Part shown: one piece after another, positions 30,946 to 44,751 of the stretch
Numbering within the stretch: the first letter of the stretch is position 1
Layout: each line of letters starts with the position of its first letter
Assembly (NCBI RefSeq): GCF_003028415.1
Contig: NZ_PYSV01000001.1
Span: 124,001-188,000 of the forward strand
Origin: Deinococcus arcticus
GTDB lineage: Bacteria; Deinococcota; Deinococci; Deinococcales; Deinococcaceae
DNA: 64,000 bases
Direction of reading: 5' to 3'
Made by a program: the position numbers and the translations under genes
Notes under the pieces: model-generated
Databases searched by the model: none
Told to the model about the DNA's origin: nothing
The model's input: only the letters and a program-made list of their open reading frames with translations

Positions 30946-33450
30946 GTGGCCCCGGCTGCGCCTGTCCCTGCCATGACCAATCCCGCCCTGCCCCCCACCA
31001 GCGACGTGCCCCCGCCGGAAGCGGCCTGTGGCGCGGCCCCGCACGCCGGGTTGCGCGAGCGGCTGCGCGCCCTGGAACAGGGCATGTACCGTACCCCCGA
31101 GCACACGCGCGACACTGTGCGGACGCTGCTGGCCCAGGCGCAGGCTGCTGGCGACCCCTGGGCCCAGGGGTTTGCCCTGGTGCTGCTGAGCGGCTGCGCC
31201 TTTTACCTGGGCGATCCGCGCGAGACCATTGCCCTGGCGCAGCAGGGGCTGGCGCTGGCCCAGTCGGTCCAGGCGCTGGACCTGGAATGTCGCCTGATCA
31301 ACGGGCTGGCGCTGGCCCACCACCGCCTGGGTGAATACGACCGCGCCTTTGACTGTTTTCTGCAGACCCTGCGCCTGGCCCAGCAGCTGGGCGACGACCC
31401 GGGGCGATTCCGGGCCCTGAACAATCTGGCCAGCCTGTACACCGACACCGGCAACCTGCAGCAGGCCCTGGACGCGGTGCGCGAGGCCCTGAGCATTGCC
31501 CAGACGCTGAGCCCCACCTTTCGCGGCGCGGCCATGACGCACCTGATCGCCATTCACACCCAGCTGGGCGAGTATGAGCAGACGCTGGCCCTGGCCGAAG
31601 AACACCTGCCGCTGATTCTGGAGCACTGCCCGCCGCGCTGGCTGGGCACCATTCAGCGCAACGTGGTGCGGGCGCTGCTGGCCCTGGGCCGCTCCGATGA
31701 CGCCCTGAACGCCGCCCAGGAGGGCCTGGCCGAGGCGCGGCGCCAGCAGGACCAGGAGAACATCTGCCAGCTGACACTGGGTGTGGTGAGCGCGCTGCTG
31801 ACTCTGGGCCGCCCCGATGAGGCCCGGCCCCTGCTGGAGGGCGGGCTGGCCCTGAGCCGCGAGATGGGCAGCCGGCCCCTGGAAACCGAGGCCCTGGCGC
31901 TGCTGGCGGCCCTGTGCGAGCAGGAGGGCGACCACCCCGCCGCCCTGACTTACACGCGGGCCCATTTTGACCTGGAACGCCAGATTCATGCCCGCGAGGT
32001 CGAGAGCCGCTCGCAGCTGCTGACCGCCCAGATTCGCCTGGAACTGCTGCAGCGCGAGGCCGAGATTGAGCGGCTGCGCAACGTGGAACTGGCGCAGGCC
32101 AACTCTGCGCTGCAACAGACCCAGCAGGTGCTGCTGCACCGCGCCACCCACGACCCCCTGACCGGCGTGGCCAACCGCGCCCACTTTGGCCACAGCACCC
32201 AGCAGGCGCTGGAGTCCCTGCAGGGGGGCGAGTACCTGGGCCTGATCTTTATCGACCTGGACAAGTTCAAGCAGGTCAATGACACCCTGGGCCACCACGC
32301 GGGCGACGTGCTGCTGCAGGAAGTGGCCCGGCGCCTGAAAGGGGTGGTGCGCGCCTCTGACCTCGTGGGGCGCATTGGCGGCGACGAATTCACGGTGCTG
32401 CTGCGCCGCGTCTCGGCCGTGCAGGACGCGCGCGCCGTGGCGGCCAAGCTGCTGAGCGTGCTGGCCGAGCCCTTCCGGATTGAGGGCCAGACGGTGCAGA
32501 TCACGGCGTCGGTGGGCTGCGCGGTGGCCCCCACCGACGGCCAGGACGCCGAGGCCCTGCAGCAGCACGCCGACACCGCCATGTACCGGGTCAAGCACGC
32601 GGGCGGCAATCAGGTGCTGCACTTTGAAGCCGACATGGGCGAGGCCGCCGAGCGCCGCGCCCTGGAACGCGAGCTGCGCGGCGTGCACGAACGCGGCGAA
32701 TTGCGGCTGCACTACCAGGGCCGCTTTGCCCTGGGGGGCCCCCGGCTGGTGGGCTTCGAGGCCCTGCTGCGCTGGGACCACCCCACGCGCGGCCTGATTT
32801 CGCCGGCCGTGTTCATTCCCATGGCCGAGGAGTCGCGCGCCATCCTGCCCATAGGCGCGTGGGTGTTGCGCGAGGCCTGCGCGCAGGCGGTGCGCTGGCG
32901 CTTTGCCGAGCGGGGGCTGTGCATGTCGGTGAATGTCTCGCCCATGCAGTTCGAGCAGCCCACCTTCGTGGGCGACGTGCAGGGCGCGCTGCGCGAGACA
33001 GGCCTGCCGGCTGGCCAGCTGGTGCTGGAACTCACCGAAAGCCTGGTCATGCGCGACCTCACCCAGGCCCTGGGCCACATCCGGGCCCTCAAGGCCCTGG
33101 GCGTGCAGGTGGCCATTGACGATTTCGGCACCGGCTATTCCAGCCTCAGCGTGCTGCAGGCCCTGCCGTTCGATCAGCTCAAGATTGACCGCTCCTTTAC
33201 CAGTCACCTCACCACGTCGGCCAGCCAGCGCGTCACGGCCCTGCTGAGCGCCATGATTCAGCTGGCCCACACCCTGGACATGACCGTGACGGTCGAGGGC
33301 GTGGAGGACGACACGCAGCGCCGCCTGCTCACGGGTCTGGGGTGTGACCATGTGCAGGGCTTTCTGCTGGCCCGTCCCCTGCCTGAAGCGCAGGCCCAGG
33401 CCCTGCTGCCCGGCGAGGGCCTGCCCCCCGGAAGCCCAAGGCCCAGCTGA
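30946..33450 (+). CDS. TPR-GGDEF-EAL cyclic-di-GMP signalling protein
   Basis: An 834-aa cytosolic protein. Residues about 35-380 are TPR repeats (AYxLGDPRETIALAQQGLAL-like units), followed by a coiled linker. The GGDEF domain (about 395-560) has intact GGDEF at 478-482 and an RASD inhibitory site five residues before it. The EAL domain (about 575-825) keeps FEALLRW and DDFGTGYSSLSVLQALPFDQ. Both synthesis and breakdown of c-di-GMP are therefore possible. The start is GTG 30946, or ATG 30973 nine codons later. The last 122 bp overlap the end of the opposing IclR gene. Confidence 0.9.
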   Translation: MAPAAPVPAMTNPALPPTSDVPPPEAACGAAPHAGLRERLRALEQGMYRTPEHTRDTVRTLLAQAQAAGDPWAQGFALVLLSGCAFYLGDPRETIALAQQGLALAQSVQALDLECRLINGLALAHHRLGEYDRAFDCFLQTLRLAQQLGDDPGRFRALNNLASLYTDTGNLQQALDAVREALSIAQTLSPTFRGAAMTHLIAIHTQLGEYEQTLALAEEHLPLILEHCPPRWLGTIQRNVVRALLALGRSDDALNAAQEGLAEARRQQDQENICQLTLGVVSALLTLGRPDEARPLLEGGLALSREMGSRPLETEALALLAALCEQEGDHPAALTYTRAHFDLERQIHAREVESRSQLLTAQIRLELLQREAEIERLRNVELAQANSALQQTQQVLLHRATHDPLTGVANRAHFGHSTQQALESLQGGEYLGLIFIDLDKFKQVNDTLGHHAGDVLLQEVARRLKGVVRASDLVGRIGGDEFTVLLRRVSAVQDARAVAAKLLSVLAEPFRIEGQTVQITASVGCAVAPTDGQDAEALQQHADTAMYRVKHAGGNQVLHFEADMGEAAERRALERELRGVHERGELRLHYQGRFALGGPRLVGFEALLRWDHPTRGLISPAVFIPMAEESRAILPIGAWVLREACAQAVRWRFAERGLCMSVNVSPMQFEQPTFVGDVQGALRETGLPAGQLVLELTESLVMRDLTQALGHIRALKALGVQVAIDDFGTGYSSLSVLQALPFDQLKIDRSFTSHLTTSASQRVTALLSAMIQLAHTLDMTVTVEGVEDDTQRRLLTGLGCDHVQGFLLARPLPEAQAQALLPGEGLPPGSPRPS

Positions 33451-34159
33451 CCTCGTCGGCAGCGTCGCGCAGGGCGCGCAGCAGGCCCTCGTGGCCGCGC
33501 CCGTGCCCGCTGGGCAGGCTGACCCCCAGCGCCGCCAGCACCGCGCCGCCCTCACCCCGGATGGGCACGGCGAGGCTGCCAGTGCCGGGCGCCCACTCGT
33601 CGTGCGTCTGGGCCAGGGCCGCCGCGCGAATCTCCCTGGCCTGCCGCGCCCAGACGTCGGGGGTGGTGACCGTCTGGGGGGTGAAAGCGGGGGCCTGCAG
33701 CGGCAGGGGGCGCCCGGCCAGGGCCAGCAGCAGCTTGCCGCTGGCGGTGGCGTGGGCGGGCAGTTCAAAGTCCAGTTCACCCGCCACGGGGGGGCCGCCG
33801 CGCCCCTGCACGCTGCGCGCCACACACAGCACCCGCTCGCCGTCCAGCACGCACAAAAAGGCCAGGCAGTGGGTGCGCCGCGCCACGCGCTCCATGGCGT
33901 CGTGGGCCGGGGCGTACCAGGGCAGGCTGCCGTACAGGGCGCTGGAGAGTTTGAGCAGCCGCCAGCCCAGGCGGTAGCGGCCCCGGCCCACGCGCCGCAG
34001 CAGCCCGGTATGGGTCAGGGTGCCCAGGGCCTCGTGCACTGTGGAGGTGGGCTGGCCCAGGTGCCGCGCCAGGGCCGAGAGGGTCCATTCGGTGTGGTCG
34101 GCGTCGAACAGCTCCAGCAGGCGCACGGCGCTTTGCACGGTGGAGAGGGTTCGGGGCAT
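33329..34159 (-). CDS. IclR-family transcriptional regulator
   Basis: A 276-aa regulator. The winged helix at about 5-65 contains LSALARHLGQPTSTVHEALGTL. The effector domain covers about 80-240, with HATASGKLLLAL and AVPIRGEGGAVLAALGVSLP. Length to the natural family end would be about 240 aa; the last 35 residues (Pro/Gly/Ala-rich) are an extension lying antisense to the end of the GGDEF-EAL gene. A TACCAT box 6 nt upstream gives a leaderless start. Target genes unknown; the hut operon 2 kb away is one candidate, since HutR-type control is common. Confidence 0.88.
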   Translation of the reverse strand: MPRTLSTVQSAVRLLELFDADHTEWTLSALARHLGQPTSTVHEALGTLTHTGLLRRVGRGRYRLGWRLLKLSSALYGSLPWYAPAHDAMERVARRTHCLAFLCVLDGERVLCVARSVQGRGGPPVAGELDFELPAHATASGKLLLALAGRPLPLQAPAFTPQTVTTPDVWARQAREIRAAALAQTHDEWAPGTGSLAVPIRGEGGAVLAALGVSLPSGHGRGHEGLLRALRDAADEVSWALGFRGAGPRRAAGPGPALQAGDGPAESPAHGHTPDP

Positions 34160-34165
34160 AGGGGT

Positions 34166-34171
34166 ATGGTA
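34166..34171 (-). promoter_or_regulatory. -10 box TACCAT for the IclR gene
   Basis: TANNNT box 6 nt upstream of the ATG at 34159. Confidence 0.6.
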
Positions 34172-34439
34172 GCGGCGGGGGCGGTGTGGGGCCGAGGTGT
34201 GGGTGCCCCGGACCCGCACAGCTGCCCCGCAGAGGGGCTGTCCCCGAGTGGGTGGAGCCACGTTCGGCCGCTTCGTCTGGACCCGGGCGGTGATGGGGAC
34301 AAGAGGGCTTGGTGCAATCCGGCAAGTTCTCCTTTCAAAAACAGTGGAGCCCAGCGCAAGGCTTTTCCAACCTTCCGCTGAGGGGTGAGGGGGGTTCGCC
34401 ACACCACCACACCGCCGGCCCTTCACCCCCTTCCTTCCC

Positions 34440-35684
34440 TCAGCGGTGGCCCAGGGCGCGACCATAGGCTTCAATGTGGCGGACGGCCTCGGCCACGCCA
34501 TCCTCGGCGCGCAGGCGCTGGCCCAGGGCGGCGGCGCGTTCGCGCAGGGCCCCCTCCTGGGTCTGGCGCAGGGCCCCGGCCAGAAGGTCCGGGGTCAGGC
34601 GGCGCTGCGGGATGGGGGCGGGGCCCACACCCAGGGCGCGCACGCGCCCGGCCCAGAACGGCTGATCGCCAAAAAAGGGCGTGAGCACGCTGGGCACCCC
34701 GGCGCGCAGTCCGGCAGCCGTGGTGCCTGCCCCGCCGTGATGCACCACCGCCGACACGCGCGCAAACAGCCACGAATGGGGCAGGGGAGGGGCCGCGTAC
34801 ACGTGGGAGGGCAGCTCGCCCGACGCCAGGCCACCCCAGCCGCTCAGCAGCACGGCGCGCTGCCCGGTCTGTGCCAGGGCGCCCAGCACCAGCGCGGTGG
34901 TGGCCGCCGGGTCGCGCAGGCCCATGCTGCCAAAGCCGATAGACACGGGCGGTGGGCCAGCGGCCAGAAAGGCGTCCAGGCCGGTCGGCGGGGTCCAGGC
35001 CGCTTCCGGCAGGAACCAGTATCCGGTCAGGTGCACGTGCGCGGGCCAGTCGCGCGGGCGCGGCACCACCAGAGGGCTCACCCCATACAGCGTGGGCGGC
35101 GTGGGCCAGCGGCGGGTGCGCGGCGCTCGCCGGGGCAGGCCCAGGGTCTGCCGGACCACGGCGGGGCGGCCCTGCTGCGTCATCATGTGGCGCACGAGGC
35201 GGTGGCTCAGGGCATTCGCCCAGCCGCCCAGCCGGGACATGCCGGCCGGCAGCAGCACCGCCGGAAAGTCGCGCGTGGGGGTCAGCGGCACCACGGGGGC
35301 TTCCAGCACCGGCAGGCCCAGTTTCTCGCCCACGCTGTGGGCCAGCCCGCCCAGCCCGGTCACCAGCAGGTCGGCGCCCTGGGCCGCCTGCAAGCCCTGC
35401 TGGGCCCACACGGGCGCCGCCGCCCGCGCCGCCGCCGAGGTATAGCGGTTGATGGCCAGCATGTTGCCCCGGGCCAGCAGGGCGCGCAATTCCGGCTGGT
35501 CCATCAGGGCCTGCACGTTGCCCTGCAGGGCCACCGCCTCCAGGCCAGCGGCGGCGGCCAGAGGCACGAAGTTTTCAGGCACGGCCACGCGAACGTGGTG
35601 CCCGGCGCGCTGCAAGCCAGCCCCCAGCGCCAGGTAGGGCTGCACGTCGCCCTGCGAGCCCATGGCAAACAGGGTGAGGTTCAC
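34440..35684 (-). CDS. MGT-family glycosyltransferase (GT1, sterol/macrolide type)
   Basis: A 414-aa enzyme that transfers a sugar from a nucleotide donor to a lipid or other hydrophobic acceptor. The N-terminus LTLFAMGSQGDVQPYLALGA is typical of GT1 glycosyltransferases. The C-terminal donor site reads VVHHGGAGTTAAGLRAGVP and FFGDQPFWAGRV. The acceptor might be a carotenoid or glycolipid (inference). It overlaps the TetR gene by 4 bp and is cotranscribed behind it, so it is the likely target of that repressor. Confidence 0.9.
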   Translation of the reverse strand: MNLTLFAMGSQGDVQPYLALGAGLQRAGHHVRVAVPENFVPLAAAAGLEAVALQGNVQALMDQPELRALLARGNMLAINRYTSAAARAAAPVWAQQGLQAAQGADLLVTGLGGLAHSVGEKLGLPVLEAPVVPLTPTRDFPAVLLPAGMSRLGGWANALSHRLVRHMMTQQGRPAVVRQTLGLPRRAPRTRRWPTPPTLYGVSPLVVPRPRDWPAHVHLTGYWFLPEAAWTPPTGLDAFLAAGPPPVSIGFGSMGLRDPAATTALVLGALAQTGQRAVLLSGWGGLASGELPSHVYAAPPLPHSWLFARVSAVVHHGGAGTTAAGLRAGVPSVLTPFFGDQPFWAGRVRALGVGPAPIPQRRLTPDLLAGALRQTQEGALRERAAALGQRLRAEDGVAEAVRHIEAYGRALGHR

Positions 35685-36319
35685 GTGGGGCCTTGGGGGT
35701 GTCCGGCTTCAACCTGGCTCAACAGGGTCCCGGTGATCTCTTCGAGGAGGGCGCTCCAGTCGGCGCCGGGGGGCTCATGCCGCAGCGCCTGCGCCAGCAC
35801 GTGGCCCAGCACCAGGGCCAGCCCGGTGTGCAGCAGCGGCGGGTGGTCTGGACCCAGCCGCTCCTCCAGGGCCTGGGCCCCCAACTGCGCGGTCTGTGCC
35901 AGTCCCGCCGCGAACGGCCGCCCCAGTTCAGGCCGCACCAGCGCCTCCGAGACGATCACGCGGAACAGGGCGAAATTCTCGCCCGACAGAGCCCCCAGCG
36001 GCGCGGCCAGCAGCGTGTGCAGAAAGGTGCGCAGGTCGGCCCCGGCCAGCGCCTCTGGGTCCAGCGCCGCGCGCGTCTGTTCACCCAGTGCCTCGAACAG
36101 CCCCAGCAGCAGCGCGTCTTTGTTGTCAAAGTGGTTGTAGAGGGTGCCCTCGGCCAGCCCGGCGGCGCGCGCCACATCGCGCATGGTGGTGCGGTGAAAA
36201 CCCTTCTGGGCAAAGGCGCGCTGCGCGGCAGCTAGGATGGCACGGCGCCGTTCTGGGTCTGCAGGAGCACGCGGCGCGGCCCGGGCGGGCTTCGGTTGAT
36301 TGGGTGAATGAGCGATCAC
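35681..36319 (-). CDS. TetR-family regulator of the glycosyltransferase operon
   Basis: A 212-aa regulator. The helix-turn-helix region (about 25-70) reads RAFAQKGFHRTTMRDVARAA then AEGTLYNHFDNKDALLLGLF, a textbook TetR N-terminus. The ligand domain is divergent. The GTG start at 36319 lies inside a 22-bp palindrome and 6 nt after a TACAAT box, so the gene is probably leaderless and self-repressed. It is followed by the glycosyltransferase with 4-bp overlap. Confidence 0.92.
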   Translation of the reverse strand: MIAHSPNQPKPARAAPRAPADPERRRAILAAAQRAFAQKGFHRTTMRDVARAAGLAEGTLYNHFDNKDALLLGLFEALGEQTRAALDPEALAGADLRTFLHTLLAAPLGALSGENFALFRVIVSEALVRPELGRPFAAGLAQTAQLGAQALEERLGPDHPPLLHTGLALVLGHVLAQALRHEPPGADWSALLEEITGTLLSQVEAGHPQGPT

Positions 36320-36326
36320 TCATTCA
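36305..36326. promoter_or_regulatory. Near-perfect palindrome over the TetR start: probable operator
   Basis: Arms TGAATGAG and CTCATTCA flank a GATC-centred core with one mismatched pair, giving 22 bp in all. It covers the predicted transcription start and the GTG codon, where a bound repressor would block initiation. Confidence 0.75.
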
Positions 36327-36331
36327 TTGTA
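36326..36331 (-). promoter_or_regulatory. -10 box TACAAT for the TetR-glycosyltransferase operon
   Basis: TANNNT box 6 nt before the GTG start, abutting the operator. Confidence 0.65.
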
Positions 36332-36362
36332 ACCGACTCTGAGCCTGCCAACCAGCGCTCCA

Positions 36363-36381
36363 TTTCCGGCAAAGGCGGAAA
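36363..36381 (+). promoter_or_regulatory. Inverted repeat upstream of hutU
   Basis: TTTCCG/CGGAAA arms with a 7-nt spacer, about 85 bp before hutU. A candidate operator for hut control; the regulator is unknown. Confidence 0.35.
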
Positions 36382-36463
36382 GTGACCTTGCTGGGGCTGC
36401 GTGAAAGGAAGAGGATGCCTCTACCTTCTTCCCCTGTTCGCCTCTCCCTCCCCAGGAGTCCCC

Positions 36464-38146
<1,683 letters not shown>

Positions 38147-38204
38147 GCCGGTGGCGGATGGCCGATGGCAGATGGCGGGGAGCGCTGGCCGCAGGGCGCA
38201 GAAC

Positions 38205-38288
38205 TCAGGCCCACTGGGTTACGTTGGCGTCCCAGTCGTTCAGGGTCAGGCCCAGGGACGACACGGGGATGCGCAGCGCCCCGCTCAT
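38205..38288 (-). pseudogene. 27-codon open frame in the hutU-hutG spacer, possible gene remnant
   Basis: On the strand opposite to hut, a short frame MSGALRIPVSSLGLTLNDWD continues seven codons to a stop. It has protein-like codon choice but no length, ribosome-binding site or promoter that I can see. It may be the leftover end of a lost gene. Low confidence. Confidence 0.25.
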
Positions 38289-38347
38289 GGCCTGAAATGT
38301 GGATTTGATTGCGGGGGCAGGGTACGTGTGGCCACTGGAGCTCAAGC

Positions 38348-39252
<905 letters not shown>

Positions 39253-39256
<4 letters not shown>

Positions 39257-40449
39257 ACGAGGTGCTGTTCACGAATATTGCCCAGCTGGTCACGCCGGGG
39301 GCTGGTGTCCAGCGCGGCGCGGCCATGCGTGAGCTGACCGTCATTCCAGACGCCGCGCTGCTGGTCTCTGGCGGCGTCATTCGCTGGGTGGGGGACAGGG
39401 CGCAGGCCCCCGGCACCCCCCACGAACATGATCTGGGCGGCGTGGCCGTGGTGCCCGGTCTGGTGGACCCCCATACGCACGCGGTCTGGGCGGGGGACCG
39501 GCTGGCGGATTTTGAAGCGCGGGTGCAGGGCGTCCCCTACGAAGAGCTGCTGGCGCGCGGCGGCGGCATTCGCAGCTCCATGCGTGCCACGGGCGCGGCC
39601 GGTGTGGCCGAACTGGTGAACCTCGCCCGGCCCCGCCTGCAGGCCCTGCACGCCTCCGGCGCCACGACCGTGGAGGTCAAGAGCGGCTACGGCCTGGACT
39701 TCGGGGCCGAACTTCGGATGCTGGAAGCGGTGCGCGCGCTGCAGGCCGACTTTGCCCTGGTGCCGACCCTGCTGATTCACGTGCCCCCCACCGAGGGCCG
39801 CGCCAAGTATGTGCAGGCGGTCTGTAACGAGCTGATTCCAGATGTGGCCCAGGCAGGCCTCGCCTCTGCCGTGGACGTATTCTGCGAGAAGGAGGCGTTC
39901 ACGGCCCGGGAAACCCGCGCGATCTTCCGGGCGGCCCGGGCCCACGGCCTGCCCTTCAAGCTGCACGCCGACCAGTTCCATGCCATCGGCGGCACCGAAC
40001 TCGCCTGCGAGCTGGGGGCCCTGAGCGTGGACCATCTGGAAGCCAGCGGCCCGGCGCAGATTGCCGCCCTGGCAGGTTCTGGGACGGTGGCGACCATCCT
40101 GCCGGGCGTGACCCTGCACCTGGGCTTGCCGGCCGCCCCGGGCCGCGCGCTGATTGACGCGGGCGGGGCGGTGGCGGTGGGTACCGACCTGAACCCCGGT
40201 TCGTCCCCCGTGTTCAGCACGGCGCTGGCCCTGGCGCTGGCCGTGCGCCTGTGCCGCCTGACCCCCGCCGAAGCCCTGACCGCCGCCACCGTGAACGCCG
40301 CCGCCGCCCTGGGCCTGAGCGACCGGGGCGCCCTGGTCCCCGGCCAGCGTGCCGATTTCCTGGCCCTGCAGGGCCCCGACTGGCGCGAGTTGCCCTATGT
40401 CCTGGGCGGCAACCCGGTGCGCGAGGTCTGGGTGGGTGGGCAAAGGTGA
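39253..40449 (+). CDS. hutI: Imidazolonepropionase
   Basis: A 398-aa amidohydrolase, third step of histidine breakdown (imidazolone propionate to formiminoglutamate). The metal motif VVPGLVDPHTHAVWAGDR is present, followed by FKLHADQFHAIGG and VAVGTDLNPGSSP. The GTG start overlaps hutG. Its stop overlaps the GTG of the inserted SUKH-like gene; by sequence it would originally have overlapped hutH. Confidence 0.97.
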
Positions 40450-40901
40450 TTCTCCCGGCTCTGTCCCCCTTTCTCACTGACGCAGTGCGGGAAGCAGTCA
40501 GTGCCGAGAACTGGGAGTTGTTTCCTCACTCCAATGCCTTGGAAAAGGCAGAGGAGACGAAAGACTTTGGTTGGCTTCTCTTTCCTCTGGCAGTGGAGTT
40601 TTTAGATGTTTTCAGCGGTTTTTCCACGCAAGCGGATGCAGAACTGTATATCGGAGCCTGGCGCGATATTCCAAAGAGCTCTCTCAGCCATCCTGAATTG
40701 ATCGCTGCCCGTCAAGAGCACCGGCTGTTTCCTGTTGGACTCGCGGCTGGCTGGGTTCCTCTCCTCTTACGTGATGACGGACGAGTCTTTTGCTCAGTCA
40801 ACGGACAGTTTGGACCTCTCTTTCCCAACAGCCCTTCAACTATTGAAACCCTCATCTTGCAGATTGCGCAGCGGCGAGCAGATGAGCGTCTGGAGGAATA
40901 G
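40446..40901 (+). CDS. SUKH-like protein inserted within the hut operon
   Basis: A 151-aa protein. The C-terminal half ([20 protein letters not shown] ... [15 protein letters not shown]) resembles SUKH-3/SMI1-KNR4 immunity domains, with a W-rich N-terminal part ([14 protein letters not shown]). Base composition is about half GC by hand count, far below its neighbours, which suggests acquisition. It starts GTGATTCTC, exactly the first nine bases of hutH, and ends TGGAGGAATAG, giving hutH a good ribosome-binding site. No toxin gene adjoins it. The family assignment is tentative. Confidence 0.6.
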   Translation: MILPALSPFLTDAVREAVSAENWELFPHSNALEKAEETKDFGWLLFPLAVEFLDVFSGFSTQADAELYIGAWRDIPKSSLSHPELIAARQEHRLFPVGLAAGWVPLLLRDDGRVFCSVNGQFGPLFPNSPSTIETLILQIAQRRADERLEE

Positions 40902-40903
40902 TC

Positions 40904-42404
<1,501 letters not shown>

Positions 42405-42406
<2 letters not shown>

Positions 42407-42455
42407 AGGGTTGCCCCTGGGAGTGCCGGGTGTGGCTGGCCTGGCGCCCTCTTTT
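42405..42455 (+). terminator. Possible hut operon terminator
   Basis: AGAGGG/CCCTCT arms enclose GC-rich sequence and are followed by TTTT. It overlaps the end of hutH and the end of the opposing phosphatase gene. The short outer stem makes this uncertain. Confidence 0.35.
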
Positions 42456-43138
42456 CAGTGCAGGACCCACGCCGGCGGCAGGTGGTCCACCCGGTTGAGC
42501 CAGTGCAGCGTGCCGGGCCGGCCATCCTCTGGCACCTTCAGCAGGGCAGTGGACAGGTGGGCCAGCCGGAAGGTGGGCAGCGCCCCAGCGCCGGACCAGC
42601 CCAGGGCCGCGCGGATCAGGGCGCCGGCAAAATCGTGGTGGGTGATGAGGGCCAGGGTGTCGGGGCCCGCATGCCGCCCGCGCAGCTCGGCCAGCACCCC
42701 GGCGGCCCGCCGGGCAAACCCCACCTCTTCCCACGCCTCGGCGCCGCCGTCCCAGGGCTGGCCGGTCAGCTCTTGTGGCCACACCAGCGCGGGGCAGTCG
42801 GCCTGCAGCGAGGTGTGGTCGCGCCCCAGAACCGGCGCGAAGTGCCCAGCGGGCCCGGTGGTCAGCCCCCCGTATTCGTAGGCGGCGGCCAGCCCGTGGG
42901 CCGGCAGCCCCAGCGCCTGCGTAAAGGGCGCGGCCGTCTGCACCGCCCGGGTCATCAGGCTGGTGTACAGGTGGGTGACGCTGTGGGCCTGGGCTGCCAG
43001 ATGTGCCGCCGTATGCCCGGCCTGACTCCGTCCCAGCGGGGTCAGCGGCGGGTCGGGCAGTCTCCGCTGCGCGTAGTCCGGCAGATGCTCAATGACATTG
43101 TTCTCGGACTGACCATGCCGGATGAGCAGCAGCTTCAT
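42455..43138 (-). CDS. Histidine phosphatase family protein
   Basis: A 227-aa phosphoglycerate-mutase-like phosphatase. The phospho-histidine motif [12 protein letters not shown] is at the start, and the second catalytic His is in [15 protein letters not shown]. Substrate cannot be predicted: broad phosphomonoesterase, sugar phosphate or cofactor. ATG at 43138 with TAGGGT 5 nt upstream. Single gene. Confidence 0.85.
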   Translation of the reverse strand: MKLLLIRHGQSENNVIEHLPDYAQRRLPDPPLTPLGRSQAGHTAAHLAAQAHSVTHLYTSLMTRAVQTAAPFTQALGLPAHGLAAAYEYGGLTTGPAGHFAPVLGRDHTSLQADCPALVWPQELTGQPWDGGAEAWEEVGFARRAAGVLAELRGRHAGPDTLALITHHDFAGALIRAALGWSGAGALPTFRLAHLSTALLKVPEDGRPGTLHWLNRVDHLPPAWVLH

Positions 43139-43143
43139 GGGCC

Positions 43144-43149
43144 ACCCTA
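43144..43149 (-). promoter_or_regulatory. -10 box TAGGGT for the histidine phosphatase gene
   Basis: TANNNT box 5 nt upstream of the ATG at 43138, the shortest spacing seen. Confidence 0.45.
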
Positions 43150-43319
43150 GCGCGGCGGGTTGGCAGGGGCCGCCGCGCAGGACTGCACCCCTTCCTGGCC
43201 GTCCACACGCTCTGGACATCTTCACCCAACTGGTATTCGACTAGACAGGGGGCGGCGTACCATGAGAGCCCAATTTCCCGGCCTGTCTCCCTCTCCGCCC
43301 TGCACTGCCCAAGGACGCC

Positions 43320-44210
<891 letters not shown>

Positions 44211-44224
44211 GGGCGGAACAGACG

Positions 44225-44253
44225 GGCGCCCGGACAGGCTTTGTCCGGGCGCC
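44225..44253. terminator. Bidirectional terminator after sdaAA
   Basis: A perfect 12-bp stem GGCGCCCGGACA/TGTCCGGGCGCC with a 5-nt loop lies between two convergent genes. Confidence 0.85.
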
Positions 44254-44268
44254 TGTCCTGAGGTGAAC

Positions 44269-44751
44269 CTACCGGGCGGCCCGCCCTTGCTGTGCCCACG
44301 TCTGCCCCAGCCGGGCCCCCAGGGCCGCCAGCACCGCCAGGGCAAAAACATCGTGGTTGTCAAAGGCCGGCGAGTTGGGCAGGGCCAGGAGGCTGCCGGG
44401 CAGCGCCTGCACCCCCACCACGAACAGCCACGCGCCGGGCAGGTAGGCCAGCGCGCCGGCCCCGGCCTCCAGGGCCCCAAAGCGCCACCGGCCCAGGCCA
44501 ACGCCCAGCACGAAGGCCACCGCCAGCACGCCGATCCACAGGTGCTCAGGCAGGCTGTAGCCGTGGACGCGGAGCAGCAGGGAAATCAGCAGTTCCTGAA
44601 CGGCACCCAGCAGGGCGAACAGCACGCCAGCACTCAGGGCCTGTCGCCAGCCGAAGCGGTTGGCCGCCAGTCTCGTCTCCAGGGCCCAGCGCGAATCCTG
44701 TACCGACGCCGCTTCGTTCTCCATGCCTTGCCTCCAGTCTTCGGGGGTCAT
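44269..44751 (-). CDS. Membrane protein of the MTPEDW trio, third gene
   Basis: A 160-aa protein. It opens with MTPEDWRQGMENEAASVQD, a soluble motif shared almost word for word by the next two genes. Four hydrophobic helices follow, with polar ends (TWAQQGRAAR). The helices do not match the paralogs closely. No known family recognised. Last gene of a four-gene operon headed by PadR, joined by a 4-bp ATGA overlap. It ends just before a terminator. Confidence 0.75.
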   Translation of the reverse strand: MTPEDWRQGMENEAASVQDSRWALETRLAANRFGWRQALSAGVLFALLGAVQELLISLLLRVHGYSLPEHLWIGVLAVAFVLGVGLGRWRFGALEAGAGALAYLPGAWLFVVGVQALPGSLLALPNSPAFDNHDVFALAVLAALGARLGQTWAQQGRAAR

